From Verrucomicrobiia bacterium (GTDB lineage: Bacteria; Verrucomicrobiota; Verrucomicrobiia; Verrucomicrobiales; Akkermansiaceae): a stretch of DNA of 64,000 nucleotides. The notes under the pieces were generated by a model, which searched no databases, was not told where the DNA came from, and was given only the letters and a program-made list of their open reading frames with translations. This document shows positions 7,791-17,058 of this stretch, piece by piece. The DNA is taken from the NCBI GenBank assembly GCA_030432565.1, contig JAUIGV010000012.1:116256-180255 (forward strand). The letters are read 5' to 3'. The position numbers and the translations under genes are program-made. Within the stretch, counting starts at the first letter, position 1; each line of letters begins with the position of its first letter.

Positions 7791-9809
7791 ATGCACACTG
7801 TAAAATCATGCGGTATCCTTGCCCTATCCGCCTCTTTCGCCTTCGGCCAAGGCCAAACCCTTAAAGACGAACTGGTGGCCTACTGGCCTCTCGACGAAAT
7901 TCAAGGGAACAAGACCCCCGACCTTGCCAATGGTCAGGATTTTCTTTTGCAAAGTGTCGGTGCGACCGACCAAATTCCCGGCAAATTTGGAATGGCCTTC
8001 AATTTCAAGAAAGCCAACAAGGCGCACCTCGTTCGGACTCATGATCCGGCCGACGACCTGCCGGCCATGAAGAACGAATCCTTCACCCTTGCCTATTGGG
8101 TACGGGCCAATGCCGCCGGACAATCCGATCTCCGCTTCTTCTCGGAGGGAAGTAATCTTCCAAGTGACGGAACCCCGCTCTTCACCATGGGGACCGTGCC
8201 CGGCGGCTCAAACAATTCAGTGGACGTCTTCATTCGGGATAAGAACGGGTTTCCACTTTTCAACCACACTCCCACTGGAGCCACGCCGCTTGATGGACTC
8301 GACTGGCACCACGTTGCTTTCGTGCAAACCGCACAGCCTGATGGCTCGGCCACCAGACAGGTCTACATCGACGGAGTGCTTGATTCCATTGCGATTCCAA
8401 ATAAGCCCGCCGGCTACACCCACAACATGAATACCACCTCCATCGCGGCGGTCGTTCGCACCAGTGACGTCGCTCATGTTGATGGCGACATCGACGAGGT
8501 TGTAATTTGGAAACGCCCCCTGACCCAGGCGGAGCTCGATGATCTCATCACCAACGGCATGCCGGACCTTGATGAACAACAAGAAGAACTTCAAATCAAC
8601 AGCTTTGCCCCGGAATTTCGCAAAGTCGCCTCAGGTGATGAAGTCACCATCACTTGGGACGCAACCAAGGACGCCACGCTCGAGATCGACCAAGGCATCG
8701 GTGATGTCACCGCAACGAGCGAATTTGGAGTCGGCAGCACCAGGGTTGTCATTACGGAAGAAACCACCTTCACCCTAACCGCTTCGCGGGACGGCGAGGC
8801 TTCGGTCACTCAAACGCTCACCGTCTCTCCGATTACGGGCGTTGCCAGCGGGTGGAACTGGATTGACGACTTCGATGGACTCACTCCCGGCGCGCTCTCC
8901 AGCCAAGGTTCATGGCTGACAGCGGAAGGCTCCTGGGAGGTCACCACCATTGGCAACACCCAGGCCATCACCGCAACCGCCGGAACCGACCTCACCGGTC
9001 GGATCACCCAAACACACGCCCTGCGGGAAGACAGCACCCGCACCTTGTTTTTCCGCTTCTGCTACAGCAGCGCAGAAGCAGATTTTCCCGTCCTCGCCAA
9101 GGTCGGATTTGGCGAGAAGGCGATTCGTTTTGCTGTCGACTACGTCAACAACATCGGAACCTACGTCACCTTCAGGCGTGATATTGGCGGCCCCCTCCGC
9201 ATGGAAGCAATCGATGGAATCGGTGGCCCGGTCACCGACTCGGGAATCACCTTCGAGCCCGACACCTCCTACGATGTCTGGATTGACGTTAACAACGTTC
9301 CCTTGGACCAAACCGACACCTTCTCGGTCCACGTCGCTCCGACCGGAGGCACCCGTCAAACCGTCTTTGACAACTTCTCATCCGATCGCGAACCGCAGGA
9401 AGTCTTCCTCCTTGGATTCCCGCGCCCCATCATCGACACCATATTTGTCACCACAACGAACGTCAACGATCTCGCAAGCCAGGCCATTGCCTTCGATGAT
9501 TTTTACATCTCGGATGCCGAAAGCAATCCCGCGACCGCTCCCGTGGCTCCGGGCTTTGGCAAGATCCTTCCCGCAGATCTCGTCATCAAGAACATGACCT
9601 TCGATCCGGTCACCCAGCAACTCAGCCTCACTTGGGATTCCCAAGCGAATACCACCTATCGAATCGTCGCTTCCACCGATCTCTCGGCCGATAGCTGGTC
9701 CGAGATCCAGGACAACGTTGCCTCACAAGGAGCATCCACCACCGAGTCTCTCACGCTGGCTCTCGGGCAAACTTTTGATAGGCTCTTTTTCCGCGTCGAG
9801 GTCCAGTAG
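7791..9809 (+). CDS. Secreted LamG-domain (concanavalin-like) protein
   Basis: This 672-residue protein has a signal peptide (to about residue 20, SFAFGQGQ). A LamG/laminin-G-like jelly-roll covers about residues 25-255, beginning LVAYWPLDE and containing a typical LDGLDWHHVAFV strand. A beta-sandwich spans about 260-350. A second jelly-roll-like region (DDFDGLTPGALSSQGSWL) covers about 355-575. The C-terminal module of about 590-672 (LSLTWDSQANTTYRIVAS) is the short beta-sandwich seen at the end of many verrucomicrobial secreted proteins. It is probably a carbohydrate-binding or surface protein, located just before a sulfatase. Confidence 0.85.
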   Translation: MHTVKSCGILALSASFAFGQGQTLKDELVAYWPLDEIQGNKTPDLANGQDFLLQSVGATDQIPGKFGMAFNFKKANKAHLVRTHDPADDLPAMKNESFTLAYWVRANAAGQSDLRFFSEGSNLPSDGTPLFTMGTVPGGSNNSVDVFIRDKNGFPLFNHTPTGATPLDGLDWHHVAFVQTAQPDGSATRQVYIDGVLDSIAIPNKPAGYTHNMNTTSIAAVVRTSDVAHVDGDIDEVVIWKRPLTQAELDDLITNGMPDLDEQQEELQINSFAPEFRKVASGDEVTITWDATKDATLEIDQGIGDVTATSEFGVGSTRVVITEETTFTLTASRDGEASVTQTLTVSPITGVASGWNWIDDFDGLTPGALSSQGSWLTAEGSWEVTTIGNTQAITATAGTDLTGRITQTHALREDSTRTLFFRFCYSSAEADFPVLAKVGFGEKAIRFAVDYVNNIGTYVTFRRDIGGPLRMEAIDGIGGPVTDSGITFEPDTSYDVWIDVNNVPLDQTDTFSVHVAPTGGTRQTVFDNFSSDREPQEVFLLGFPRPIIDTIFVTTTNVNDLASQAIAFDDFYISDAESNPATAPVAPGFGKILPADLVIKNMTFDPVTQQLSLTWDSQANTTYRIVASTDLSADSWSEIQDNVASQGASTTESLTLALGQTFDRLFFRVEVQ

Positions 9810-9828
9810 TCAAACAAGGTTTCCTTAT

Positions 9829-9868
9829 CCGCCGGCCCCTTTTTCCAAGAGGGCCGGCGGATTTTTTT
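9829..9868 (+). terminator. Rho-independent terminator of the LamG gene
   Basis: A 10-base perfect stem, CCGCCGGCCC (9829-9838) and GGGCCGGCGG (9851-9860), is followed by a run of seven T. It sits 20 bases after the stop at 9809 and separates the LamG gene from the sulfatase. Confidence 0.9.
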
Positions 9869-9905
9869 ATGCCCGTGCCTCGCGGATTTTTGATATCAGA
9901 ACCGG

Positions 9906-11660
9906 ATGCGGCTATTCGTCACTGCTCTTCTGGCATTTTATGCTCTTCCCGCCTCGTCCCAAGATCGTGGGAATCTCGAATTCAAAGACGTCAAGACATT
10001 CATGATGTCTCCCCCCAATATCGTCCTCATCATGGCCGATGACCTCGGCTTCTCCGATCTCGGCTGCTACGGCTCCGAAATCAATACTCCCAACCTCGAT
10101 GCGCTCGCCAACGACGGCCTCCGCTTCACCCAGTTCTACAACACCGCCAAGTGCCACTCCTCCCGTGTCTCCCTTCTCACCGGCCTCTACTGTGACCAAG
10201 CCGGCGGCGAATCCCTCTCGCGTGGAGCGACCATTGCCGAAGTCCTCAGACCTGCCAATTACCACACCATGATGGTCGGCAAATGGCACCTCTCAAAGCA
10301 ACCGACCGACTTCGGATTCGACCGCTACTGGGGGCACCTTTCCGGAGCCACCAACTTCTTCACCGGAGACGACACCTTTCGCCTCGACGGAAAGCCCTGG
10401 AAAGTCCCCGACACCCATAACGGGAAACCGTTCTACACCACCAACGTCATCACCGACTACGCCATCGATTTCCTGACTGACCACTTCGTCAAAAATCTCG
10501 GAAGAATTCCAAAATCCCCGTCAGGTACTAAAGGTCTTGAAACGAAAGGTGACTTCGACGGCGACGGAAAGAGGGCAAAGGTCGAAATGCCCAAGCCCTT
10601 TTTCCTTTACTGCGCCTACAACGCTCCACACTACCCGCTCCAAGCACCCAAAGCCGAGGTGCAAAAATACAAAGGCAAATACGCCGAAGGCTGGGACGTC
10701 CTTCGCAAGCGCCGCCACGAAAAACAAATCAACACGGGCCTCCTTCCCGCCAAATGGCCGCTCTCACCCCGCGCCGCTCACATCCCGGCCTGGGACAGCC
10801 TCTCGCCCGAAGACAAACGATGGGAGGAAGATCGCATGGAAGTTTACGCGGCCATGGTCGATGTCCTTGACCAAAACATTGGCCGCCTCATCGCACATCT
10901 AAAAGAAAAGGGCCTCTACGATAGCACCCTCATCATGTTCTGTTCCGACAACGGAGCCTGTCCCTTCGACCGCACCCGTGGCAAGGAACTCAAACCCTGG
11001 GACCCAAAATCCTACTGGTGCTATGACGTCGGCTGGGCCTCGCTCGGCAACACCCCCTTCCGCCTCTACAAACAAAACCAACACGAAGGCGGCATCTCCT
11101 CCCCCATGATTGTGCGCGGCCCCGGGTCACTCCTCAAAACCAAGCCCGGCAGCATCACCCGACAACCCGCCCACCTCATCGACTTCATGGCCACCGCCCT
11201 CGAAGCGGGAAAAGCTTCTTATCCCGAAAAAATCGGAGGCCGGAGAATTGGAGTGAAAGCTCCACGAGGTCAGGGGCAGGCCTTTATGAAAATGGTGGAC
11301 CAAAGAACTGTCGACCCCCTCGTCGGAAAATCCCTCCTTCCCATTTTTGCTGGAGAGCAACGCCAACCCCACGACCCGCTCTACTTCCACTACCAAAAAG
11401 ATCGCGCCCTCCGCTCGGGCGACTGGAAGATCGCCTCGGCAAAACTCGGCCGCTGGGAACTCTACAACCTCGCCGAAGACCGCACCGAACTCAATGACCT
11501 CGCTGCCAAACATCCGGAGCGCGTCAGGGAAATGGTCGCCCAATGGCACGACCTTGCCAAAAGCAAAGAGCGCCTTCCCAAAAACCAACTCAAGCCCGTA
11601 AAAAACACCCTGACTCCACAAAAATTCGGAGTCCGCTCAGATCCCGGAATCAAAAAGTAG
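9906..11660 (+). CDS. Secreted arylsulfatase (S1 family, formylglycine-dependent)
   Basis: This 584-residue enzyme should remove sulfate esters from polysaccharides or small substrates. The sulfatase signature is AKCHSSRVSLLTG, in which Cys83 (C-x-S-x-R) would be converted to formylglycine. The metal-binding pair Asp45-Asp46 lies in IMADDLGFSDLGCYG, MVGKWHLS supplies the conserved Lys and His, and a C-terminal FCSDNGACPF block follows. The start is ATG at 9906 with a signal peptide ending near residue 18 (LPASSQ). No sulfatase-maturase gene is nearby. Verrucomicrobiota carry many such genes for algal and mucin glycans; the exact substrate is unknown. Confidence 0.94.
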   Translation: MRLFVTALLAFYALPASSQDRGNLEFKDVKTFMMSPPNIVLIMADDLGFSDLGCYGSEINTPNLDALANDGLRFTQFYNTAKCHSSRVSLLTGLYCDQAGGESLSRGATIAEVLRPANYHTMMVGKWHLSKQPTDFGFDRYWGHLSGATNFFTGDDTFRLDGKPWKVPDTHNGKPFYTTNVITDYAIDFLTDHFVKNLGRIPKSPSGTKGLETKGDFDGDGKRAKVEMPKPFFLYCAYNAPHYPLQAPKAEVQKYKGKYAEGWDVLRKRRHEKQINTGLLPAKWPLSPRAAHIPAWDSLSPEDKRWEEDRMEVYAAMVDVLDQNIGRLIAHLKEKGLYDSTLIMFCSDNGACPFDRTRGKELKPWDPKSYWCYDVGWASLGNTPFRLYKQNQHEGGISSPMIVRGPGSLLKTKPGSITRQPAHLIDFMATALEAGKASYPEKIGGRRIGVKAPRGQGQAFMKMVDQRTVDPLVGKSLLPIFAGEQRQPHDPLYFHYQKDRALRSGDWKIASAKLGRWELYNLAEDRTELNDLAAKHPERVREMVAQWHDLAKSKERLPKNQLKPVKNTLTPQKFGVRSDPGIKK

Positions 11661-11693
11661 CCTGAATTTCCAGCCCTCGGACCGCTGCACCAT

Positions 11694-12749
11694 TTAAGTC
11701 AACTCGTCCAAAATTAGATTCACGGACTCGACAATCCGCTGATCCCGCGGTCGGAGGTCAGGCGTGAAAGCTTCACCGGTGATATGCTGCAGGCCCTCAA
11801 TGTAGCGAACCGCGATCTCATTGGCTTGCTCTTCGGAAAACTGCTGATCGTTTTTATCCTTCACCATTCCGCGGGCGAACTCCTTTGAAAAGGACACCGG
11901 CTTGCCATCGCGGGTTACCAATTCACCGTCATCATCCAGCCTCCAAAAGCGCGACGAATCCATGGTGTAAAGTTCATCGGCCGCCACGATCATACCTTCC
12001 GAATTGATCCCATGCTCGGTTTTGGTATCGACCAAGACCATTCCCCGCTCAGACAAATACTGCGAGACGATCCCAAAAGCCATAAGCGAGGAATTACGAA
12101 TCGCGGCATATTGCGCGGCAGAGCAAACACCCGCATTTACGAGATAGTCAGCATCGACCGTGCGGTCTACCTTATCTTTGGTGCTGGGGGTATCCATCAA
12201 GTAGGGAAGGCGACCGTTGGGTTGCAGTCTGCCGACCTCCAACTCATGCCCGGCATACTGCATAATCTCGGTTCCAGCTTCTTTGGCGGCAAGCCAGTGT
12301 TGGTAAAGCGAAGTCGAGGTCGAACTCTCCGCCATGTAAAAACGGACGACATTTTCCAACATCACCAAAGTCAAATTCTCCGCCGGGATCACCGTCGAAC
12401 TGGGAGCCAGACCCTCCACTTCAAACTGCGAACTTCCCACCACGTCCCTCACCAACCGCAACATGTGATCATGGTTTATCGCGAGAACCTGATCCTTGAA
12501 TGGAATTGCTCCCCGATTCACGTCGTGAGTGGAGATCCGGTTGTTCCGGAACATCAGCCGGATCGGCTTGCCGTTGCGATGGGCGAGAGTCTCTCCGAAA
12601 ACAGAATCGGAAACCTTGCCCTTTAGAACCGTGCAACCTTTCAAACGCGGAACGTCTCCGTCCTCGATTAGCTGCTTGATTGAGCGGCCCTCATTCACTG
12701 CCGGCCCGTACTCTGCAACCAACTCCCGGATTTCATGATTCTCTAACAT
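11694..12749 (-). CDS. purC: Phosphoribosylaminoimidazole-succinocarboxamide synthase (SAICAR synthase)
   Basis: This enzyme joins aspartate to CAIR with ATP in purine synthesis. The 351-residue length matches the longer eukaryote-like/Bacteroidetes-type PurC rather than the 240-residue bacterial form. Conserved blocks are ISTHDVNRGAIPFKDQVL near the N-terminus, the central VDTKTEHG, and DELYTMDSSRFW, the metal and substrate-binding motif. It starts with ATG at 12749 and is monocistronic and convergent with the sulfatase. Confidence 0.95.
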   Translation of the reverse strand: MLENHEIRELVAEYGPAVNEGRSIKQLIEDGDVPRLKGCTVLKGKVSDSVFGETLAHRNGKPIRLMFRNNRISTHDVNRGAIPFKDQVLAINHDHMLRLVRDVVGSSQFEVEGLAPSSTVIPAENLTLVMLENVVRFYMAESSTSTSLYQHWLAAKEAGTEIMQYAGHELEVGRLQPNGRLPYLMDTPSTKDKVDRTVDADYLVNAGVCSAAQYAAIRNSSLMAFGIVSQYLSERGMVLVDTKTEHGINSEGMIVAADELYTMDSSRFWRLDDDGELVTRDGKPVSFSKEFARGMVKDKNDQQFSEEQANEIAVRYIEGLQHITGEAFTPDLRPRDQRIVESVNLILDELT

Positions 12750-12923
12750 TCGCTTGAAAAGATTACTTCTGATTGCTCAGCGCCGGGAGAATAGGCAATT
12801 CGCCGGGAACTACAAGGCAGGGGCGCTCCCAAATCACCCCGGGTGTTTTTGGGGAGGCAGACTCACCATCTGTAATCCAATCACGCCGGTGCAAAGTAAA
12901 TCACGCCGCCGCCGGCAAGGCGA

Positions 12924-14693
12924 TCAATCTTCGATGTATCCAAGCGTCGCAAAGAACATCTCGTCGAAACTCTGTTCGCCCCACCGAATCTCCTTCTTCG
13001 GGTTCGGGTTGTAAGGATTATTGGCAGAGTTATCCCAGGCATTCCGGATGTGTACTTGGGTTTCTTTGGGCAGTTTGCGTGGCTCCTTGAAGACGTAGGT
13101 TCGCTGCCAGTTGAAGTTATAGTTTGGGACCGAGAGCAACATCTCGCGACGCCCATCCGGATATACCGCTTCAAATTCCATGAATTTCCCGCGAAAATGC
13201 ATGTGCGGATTGATCGCGTAAAGAGTCACACTCTTCTTGATCGGCAGTATCTTTTTCGCGGTGAACTCAGGCGCACCCGCCGGGATCCTAAAGTCTCTCT
13301 TCAAAACCACTGCGGTTTTGAAGATCTTCTCCGTAGGTTTGTCTGAGATATGAAGCCCGAGCTTTGTCTCATCGACCTCCGGCTTACCGGAGGCGGTGTA
13401 GTGAAGCTGGAACCTTAGTTGATGACCCTTCCTCAAGAAGACCGAGCTCCCTTCCGGAAAACGTTGCCCCTGCGTTCCCGGTGCATACCCGGTAATCCAT
13501 TGCGACTCCTTCCGCTTTCCGCCTGGATGTGAAGTGACGATGACATGATGCAACACCCTGGTGTTCCCGGGACGAATCTCGGTTGCCTTCAGCCAGACAT
13601 CGCGGTCGAAAGGATTGTCCAAAGTGACATAACGATAGTCGAAAACGCCCTCGGCCCCCACTTTTTGCGCAGGCAATGCGATGACCTGATCAGGCTCCCC
13701 CAGATGCCACTCCGGAGTTTCCAACTTCAAGCCGTCAAGCAAGTCCTTACCTTCACCACGCGGGCTGCCTGCGGCCACCCAAGCCACAATCTTGTGTGAT
13801 TCATCGGGCTGTAAACTGCAGTCATTGGAAAACTCGCCGATCTCCGGATCCGCCTGCCAGGGCGGCATCTGCCGGGTCATAATCACTTCGGCGATCATGT
13901 CCGACCAACCGGCCACCTTGCGATAGCTGCTCATTGAGAATGGCCCAATCCCGCCTTTGGTATGACAGGATACACACTTTTCAGCGAGAATGGGAGCAAT
14001 GTCGCGCGTGTAGGTCAGACCTTTCGGATACTTGGGAAAGGTGATTTTGCAGCCAGGTGCTTCGGTCGCAGCAGGCTTGATCTCCTCACCTGCAAGGAGG
14101 TTCTCGATGGCATCGCGAAGATAGTGCCTGGTGGCGGCGGGCTTCGCCGACTGATAACTCAAGCGATCATCGATTGCCCCCCGGTAGACAATCCTACGAC
14201 CCAAGGGACTGATCAAATAAACCTCTGCCGTGCGCTCGACTCCCAACGAGCGAGCGACAATCTGGGCCTCATCCTTGAGCACCGGCATCCCGATTTGAAA
14301 CTTCGTCACTTCCTCCGAGATGTCTGCCCGACTGTCCTGAGGATTCGCATTGAGCATGCAAAAGAGAATGCCCTTGGATTGAAAAGTCGCGTTCATGCGA
14401 CTCAACTCCGGAATACGCTTTTGAACCAAAGGACATCCATTGCCCTGCACAAAAATGACGAGGCCTTTGACCCCCTTCATCTTCAAGTAGTAGTCCAACT
14501 CATGAGACTTGCCCTTATGATCGATGAGCGCAAAATTTTCGATTCGCAAAGGCGCGTTCTCCGCACTCACATGGAATGGCTGGAGGAGCGAGAAGGTGAG
14601 AATTAATCGAATCCAAATCACAACAGCAAAAATTCTATCAAGATTACCACATTTTGAACACCAAACAAAAAAATGCCCTCTGTGCCGGAGCAA
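12924..14693 (-). CDS. Redoxin - cytochrome c - copper type II monooxygenase-like fusion protein
   Basis: Three modules lie in one 589-residue protein. Residues about 46-205 are a thioredoxin/redoxin fold with a single candidate Cys87 (QGNGCPLVQKR). Residues about 225-312 are a c-type cytochrome with CVSCH at 240-244 and a possible distal Met in RQMPPW. Residues about 325-589 resemble the peptidylglycine monooxygenase/dopamine beta-hydroxylase copper fold: HH at 382-383, His431 (QLHYT), HMH at 497-499 and Met579 (FDEMFF) match the two-copper ligand set. A signal-like hydrophobic stretch (about 21-44) implies export. The GTG at 14621 (codon 25) is a plausible alternative start that gives a normal signal peptide. 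The substrate is unknown. Confidence 0.88.
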   Translation of the reverse strand: MLRHRGHFFVWCSKCGNLDRIFAVVIWIRLILTFSLLQPFHVSAENAPLRIENFALIDHKGKSHELDYYLKMKGVKGLVIFVQGNGCPLVQKRIPELSRMNATFQSKGILFCMLNANPQDSRADISEEVTKFQIGMPVLKDEAQIVARSLGVERTAEVYLISPLGRRIVYRGAIDDRLSYQSAKPAATRHYLRDAIENLLAGEEIKPAATEAPGCKITFPKYPKGLTYTRDIAPILAEKCVSCHTKGGIGPFSMSSYRKVAGWSDMIAEVIMTRQMPPWQADPEIGEFSNDCSLQPDESHKIVAWVAAGSPRGEGKDLLDGLKLETPEWHLGEPDQVIALPAQKVGAEGVFDYRYVTLDNPFDRDVWLKATEIRPGNTRVLHHVIVTSHPGGKRKESQWITGYAPGTQGQRFPEGSSVFLRKGHQLRFQLHYTASGKPEVDETKLGLHISDKPTEKIFKTAVVLKRDFRIPAGAPEFTAKKILPIKKSVTLYAINPHMHFRGKFMEFEAVYPDGRREMLLSVPNYNFNWQRTYVFKEPRKLPKETQVHIRNAWDNSANNPYNPNPKKEIRWGEQSFDEMFFATLGYIED

Positions 14694-14721
14694 AGAGAGC
14701 GTTTGAAATAAATCGGAATAT

Positions 14722-14770
14722 CAACCGGTTAACGACGGCGGCGAGCCAGCTGCAGTCGTCCCGCCGGTTG
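14722..14770. other. Two-segment hairpin in the speD / monooxygenase intergenic region
   Basis: Between speD and the monooxygenase gene, CAACCGG (14722-14728) pairs with CCGGTTG (14764-14770), and inside it ACGAC (14732-14736) pairs with GTCGT (14755-14759). The 160-base spacer otherwise shows nothing I recognise. There is no U tract directly after the stem, so it may be a rho-independent-like end of the speD operon or a leader structure; neither is proven. Confidence 0.35.
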
Positions 14771-14853
14771 GCTGGAAGTCGATTGCAAGGGCGCCATTCA
14801 CTGGGTAAGTGGATGTGGACCATTGTATTCGCCGACAACTCAAAAAACGAGCT

Positions 14854-15231
14854 TCATTTGGGCCCTGGAGGCTTCCGCTCAAAGACCTTTCGGGAGACAT
14901 TGGTCGGCTGAAAAACCTTCCTCAACCTGCGAGCGATTTCATCGGCAAGATCACGCTTTCCGCAGGTATAAATATCAAAGGAGGCATATCCAATATCCGG
15001 CCAGGTATGGATCGCCAGATGGCTCTCGGAAATCACCACCACCCCACTCAGCCCGGCTGGATTGTATGAATGGATCATACTATCCACGACCGTGGCTCCG
15101 GCCCTACGGGCACAGTCGATCATCGTATCCTCCAGCAAATCTGCATCCGTCAAAAGATCCCGCCGACAGCCCGCACACTCCATTGCGATATGAACCCCGT
15201 AGGGGCTATGCTGACCGTGCTCCTCAAGCAT
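14854..15231 (-). CDS. speD: S-adenosylmethionine decarboxylase proenzyme
   Basis: SpeD makes decarboxylated SAM, the aminopropyl donor for spermidine synthase. The 125-residue protein has the self-cleavage site ISESHLAIHTWPD: cleavage between Glu69 and Ser70 would leave a pyruvoyl Ser70. His75 and Cys90 (IYTCG) match the processing and catalytic residues of the short bacterial class. The ATG at 15231 is chosen because GGAG lies 8 bases upstream and the longer reading lacks family similarity. It overlaps the end of the K+ channel gene by 8 bases. It is the last gene of a six-gene operon that starts with speE. Confidence 0.93.
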   Translation of the reverse strand: MLEEHGQHSPYGVHIAMECAGCRRDLLTDADLLEDTMIDCARRAGATVVDSMIHSYNPAGLSGVVVISESHLAIHTWPDIGYASFDIYTCGKRDLADEIARRLRKVFQPTNVSRKVFERKPPGPK

Positions 15232-16294
15232 TGATTTGCTCCATAAACTCATCACACTCGGCCGAACTGCGGGCAATGATAACGAGTTCATCATCATCAG
15301 TCAGGACTGTCTCCTTGGGTGGATTCAGATCCGCATCAGCCCCTCTTTTAATCCCGACAATCTGAACCTGATGAGGGCTTTCGAGAGCTTGAATCTGCAA
15401 TCCACTCAGCGGATGCCCCGTCGACCGATGCTTTCTTAAGTAGAGCTCACAACCCGTCCGGTAACTCAGAAGCTGGCCGACCACTTCGCCAATACCCGGC
15501 TGGTTCAAGTCCTGCGTCATGACGCGATCAGGAAGACCATCACCCCATATATAACGCAGGCCCGCCTTTCGGAAAAGCTCGACCGAAGAGGCGTTCTCAA
15601 TCATCGAAAGCACCCGTGAAACCTGTGTCGGAAAAAGGTTCTTGAGAAAAGATGCCGTCGCATAGACCTCGGTATCATTTGAATCTTGCGAATCCGGCAA
15701 GACGATCACGCCTTGGCTTTCCCCGACATTGGCTTTTTCGGCCACTCCCTCTTCCCGTAGTGAGCCTCTCACGAAAGACACACCCAGCTCCTTCAAGCTC
15801 TGTGGCAATTCCTCAAGCCGGTCGCTCACGATCAACAATCCCGCCCCGTCACCCAGCGACATACGGAGTTCAATGAAGATTTTCTCGACCCGATCGACCG
15901 ACGGGCATCCTGAAATAATGACATGATTGTTCATAGTGAGTTTATGTAAGCCTTTCTTTTTACGACTGAAGTGATCGACCACGGCTTCCGACACCGTGCC
16001 GAGTAGGATACCAATGAGACTGATTCCGAGAAGGAAACACGGGTAGGCGATCAGAAAACGGCCACACCATGTCTGCGGGTAGTAGTCACCATAGCCGACC
16101 GTCGTCATCGTCACCATGGCCCACCAGATGGAATCCCAAATCCCAAGGCCTTCCTGGGTTCCCCGCTCTGCAAAATAAAAGGCGATTCCGAAAACCAAAT
16201 TCAACGCAATGGCCGCAAGAACGGCGGTCAGAAACCGCTGAACCGGATGCCCCTCAAACTTGAAGAGCCTGATGAATCGTCGGAATAACCACAT
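15224..16294 (-). CDS. Potassium channel with RCK (TrkA-N/TrkA-C) domain
   Basis: This 356-residue ion channel has two membrane helices (about 20-42 and 78-105) flanking a pore loop with the K+ selectivity filter TMTTVGYGD (62-70). A cytosolic RCK region follows: a Rossmann-like TrkA-N domain from about residue 122 (HVIISGCPSVDRVEK, with a degenerate glycine motif) and a C-terminal TrkA-C-like part. It starts 5 bases after the stop of the unknown gene at 16300 and overlaps speD. Polyamines are known blockers of K+ channels, so physical linkage to speD and speE may be functional; that is inference. Confidence 0.93.
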   Translation of the reverse strand: MWLFRRFIRLFKFEGHPVQRFLTAVLAAIALNLVFGIAFYFAERGTQEGLGIWDSIWWAMVTMTTVGYGDYYPQTWCGRFLIAYPCFLLGISLIGILLGTVSEAVVDHFSRKKKGLHKLTMNNHVIISGCPSVDRVEKIFIELRMSLGDGAGLLIVSDRLEELPQSLKELGVSFVRGSLREEGVAEKANVGESQGVIVLPDSQDSNDTEVYATASFLKNLFPTQVSRVLSMIENASSVELFRKAGLRYIWGDGLPDRVMTQDLNQPGIGEVVGQLLSYRTGCELYLRKHRSTGHPLSGLQIQALESPHQVQIVGIKRGADADLNPPKETVLTDDDELVIIARSSAECDEFMEQINA

Positions 16295-16299
16295 GAACT

Positions 16300-17058
16300 T
16301 TAGCTGACCTCAAGGCTCCATCGGGTTTTCCAAAACGGTTGCATGCTGTCATCCGGCTGCCAATCCGGAGCCGATCGTGACGGAGCCCACCTCGCAAGAT
16401 GGCCCATCACTTCCGGAAACCAGTCACTCAATTCCCGCACCAACAAAAATCCCTGCTCGATCACCTCCGCAATCACATCTTCCCCGCTCACCTCATCGTA
16501 TCCGAGATCGTCAATGGTCAGGCTTTGGCGACAGATTTCCTCGATCTCATTCCAGATCAAACCCTCCAGAAGAGAGACTTCCCATCCGCCTTCCACAAAG
16601 CTGAATCGTCCTTCCTGCATGAAGTGGGCAAAGACCAATTCCACCGGATCCGCACCCAGATGGAGGCCGACGGGAACCCTTAGATCCTCCCAACGATCAT
16701 CGGCCAAAAACCGTCCCCAGGCAGCCTCGGTTTCAAAATCACTGTGGTGGGCCAACGCAAATTCCCCGGAACCCAAATCAACCGCCGAAAAGACATCAAA
16801 GTATCGCAGCACCCGCATGTAGCGTTTCCGAAACGCGGTTGACGTCGCATGACCCAGCGTCGATACCCGGTAAAAATTCTTCTCGGAAATCTCGACGAGA
16901 TTGCGCGTCAGCAGCCAGGCTAAAATGGAATCGAGGTGGGTCTGGGAACCCGGCAAAAGCACATCATACTCGATGCTGTTTGAAGCCATGTGGCCCAACA
17001 ACACCGTCCCGTTGAAGAGACGCCGCCGCTCCGGACTGATCGTAAAATCCCTCATCAA
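16300..17058 (-). CDS. Unrecognised protein in the speE-DUF350-K+ channel-speD operon
   Basis: I cannot assign a family to this 252-residue soluble protein. It has no signal peptide or membrane segment. The region of about residues 38-75 (LDSILAWLLTRNLVEISEKNFYRVS, read as two adjacent helices and a strand) could be a winged-helix-like fold. The C-terminal half is acidic and Trp-rich. Its ATG at 17058 overlaps the DUF350 stop by four bases (ATGA), and its stop is five bases before the channel gene, so it is translated as part of this operon. By position it resembles YjfK, the cytosolic partner of DUF350 in the E. coli yjf cluster, but I see no sequence proof. Confidence 0.8.
   Translation of the reverse strand: MMRDFTISPERRRLFNGTVLLGHMASNSIEYDVLLPGSQTHLDSILAWLLTRNLVEISEKNFYRVSTLGHATSTAFRKRYMRVLRYFDVFSAVDLGSGEFALAHHSDFETEAAWGRFLADDRWEDLRVPVGLHLGADPVELVFAHFMQEGRFSFVEGGWEVSLLEGLIWNEIEEICRQSLTIDDLGYDEVSGEDVIAEVIEQGFLLVRELSDWFPEVMGHLARWAPSRSAPDWQPDDSMQPFWKTRWSLEVS

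Noticed and set aside
15232..15297. Longer speD start at 15297
   Set aside because: It would overlap the channel gene by 74 bases, and GGAG stands before the ATG at 15231.
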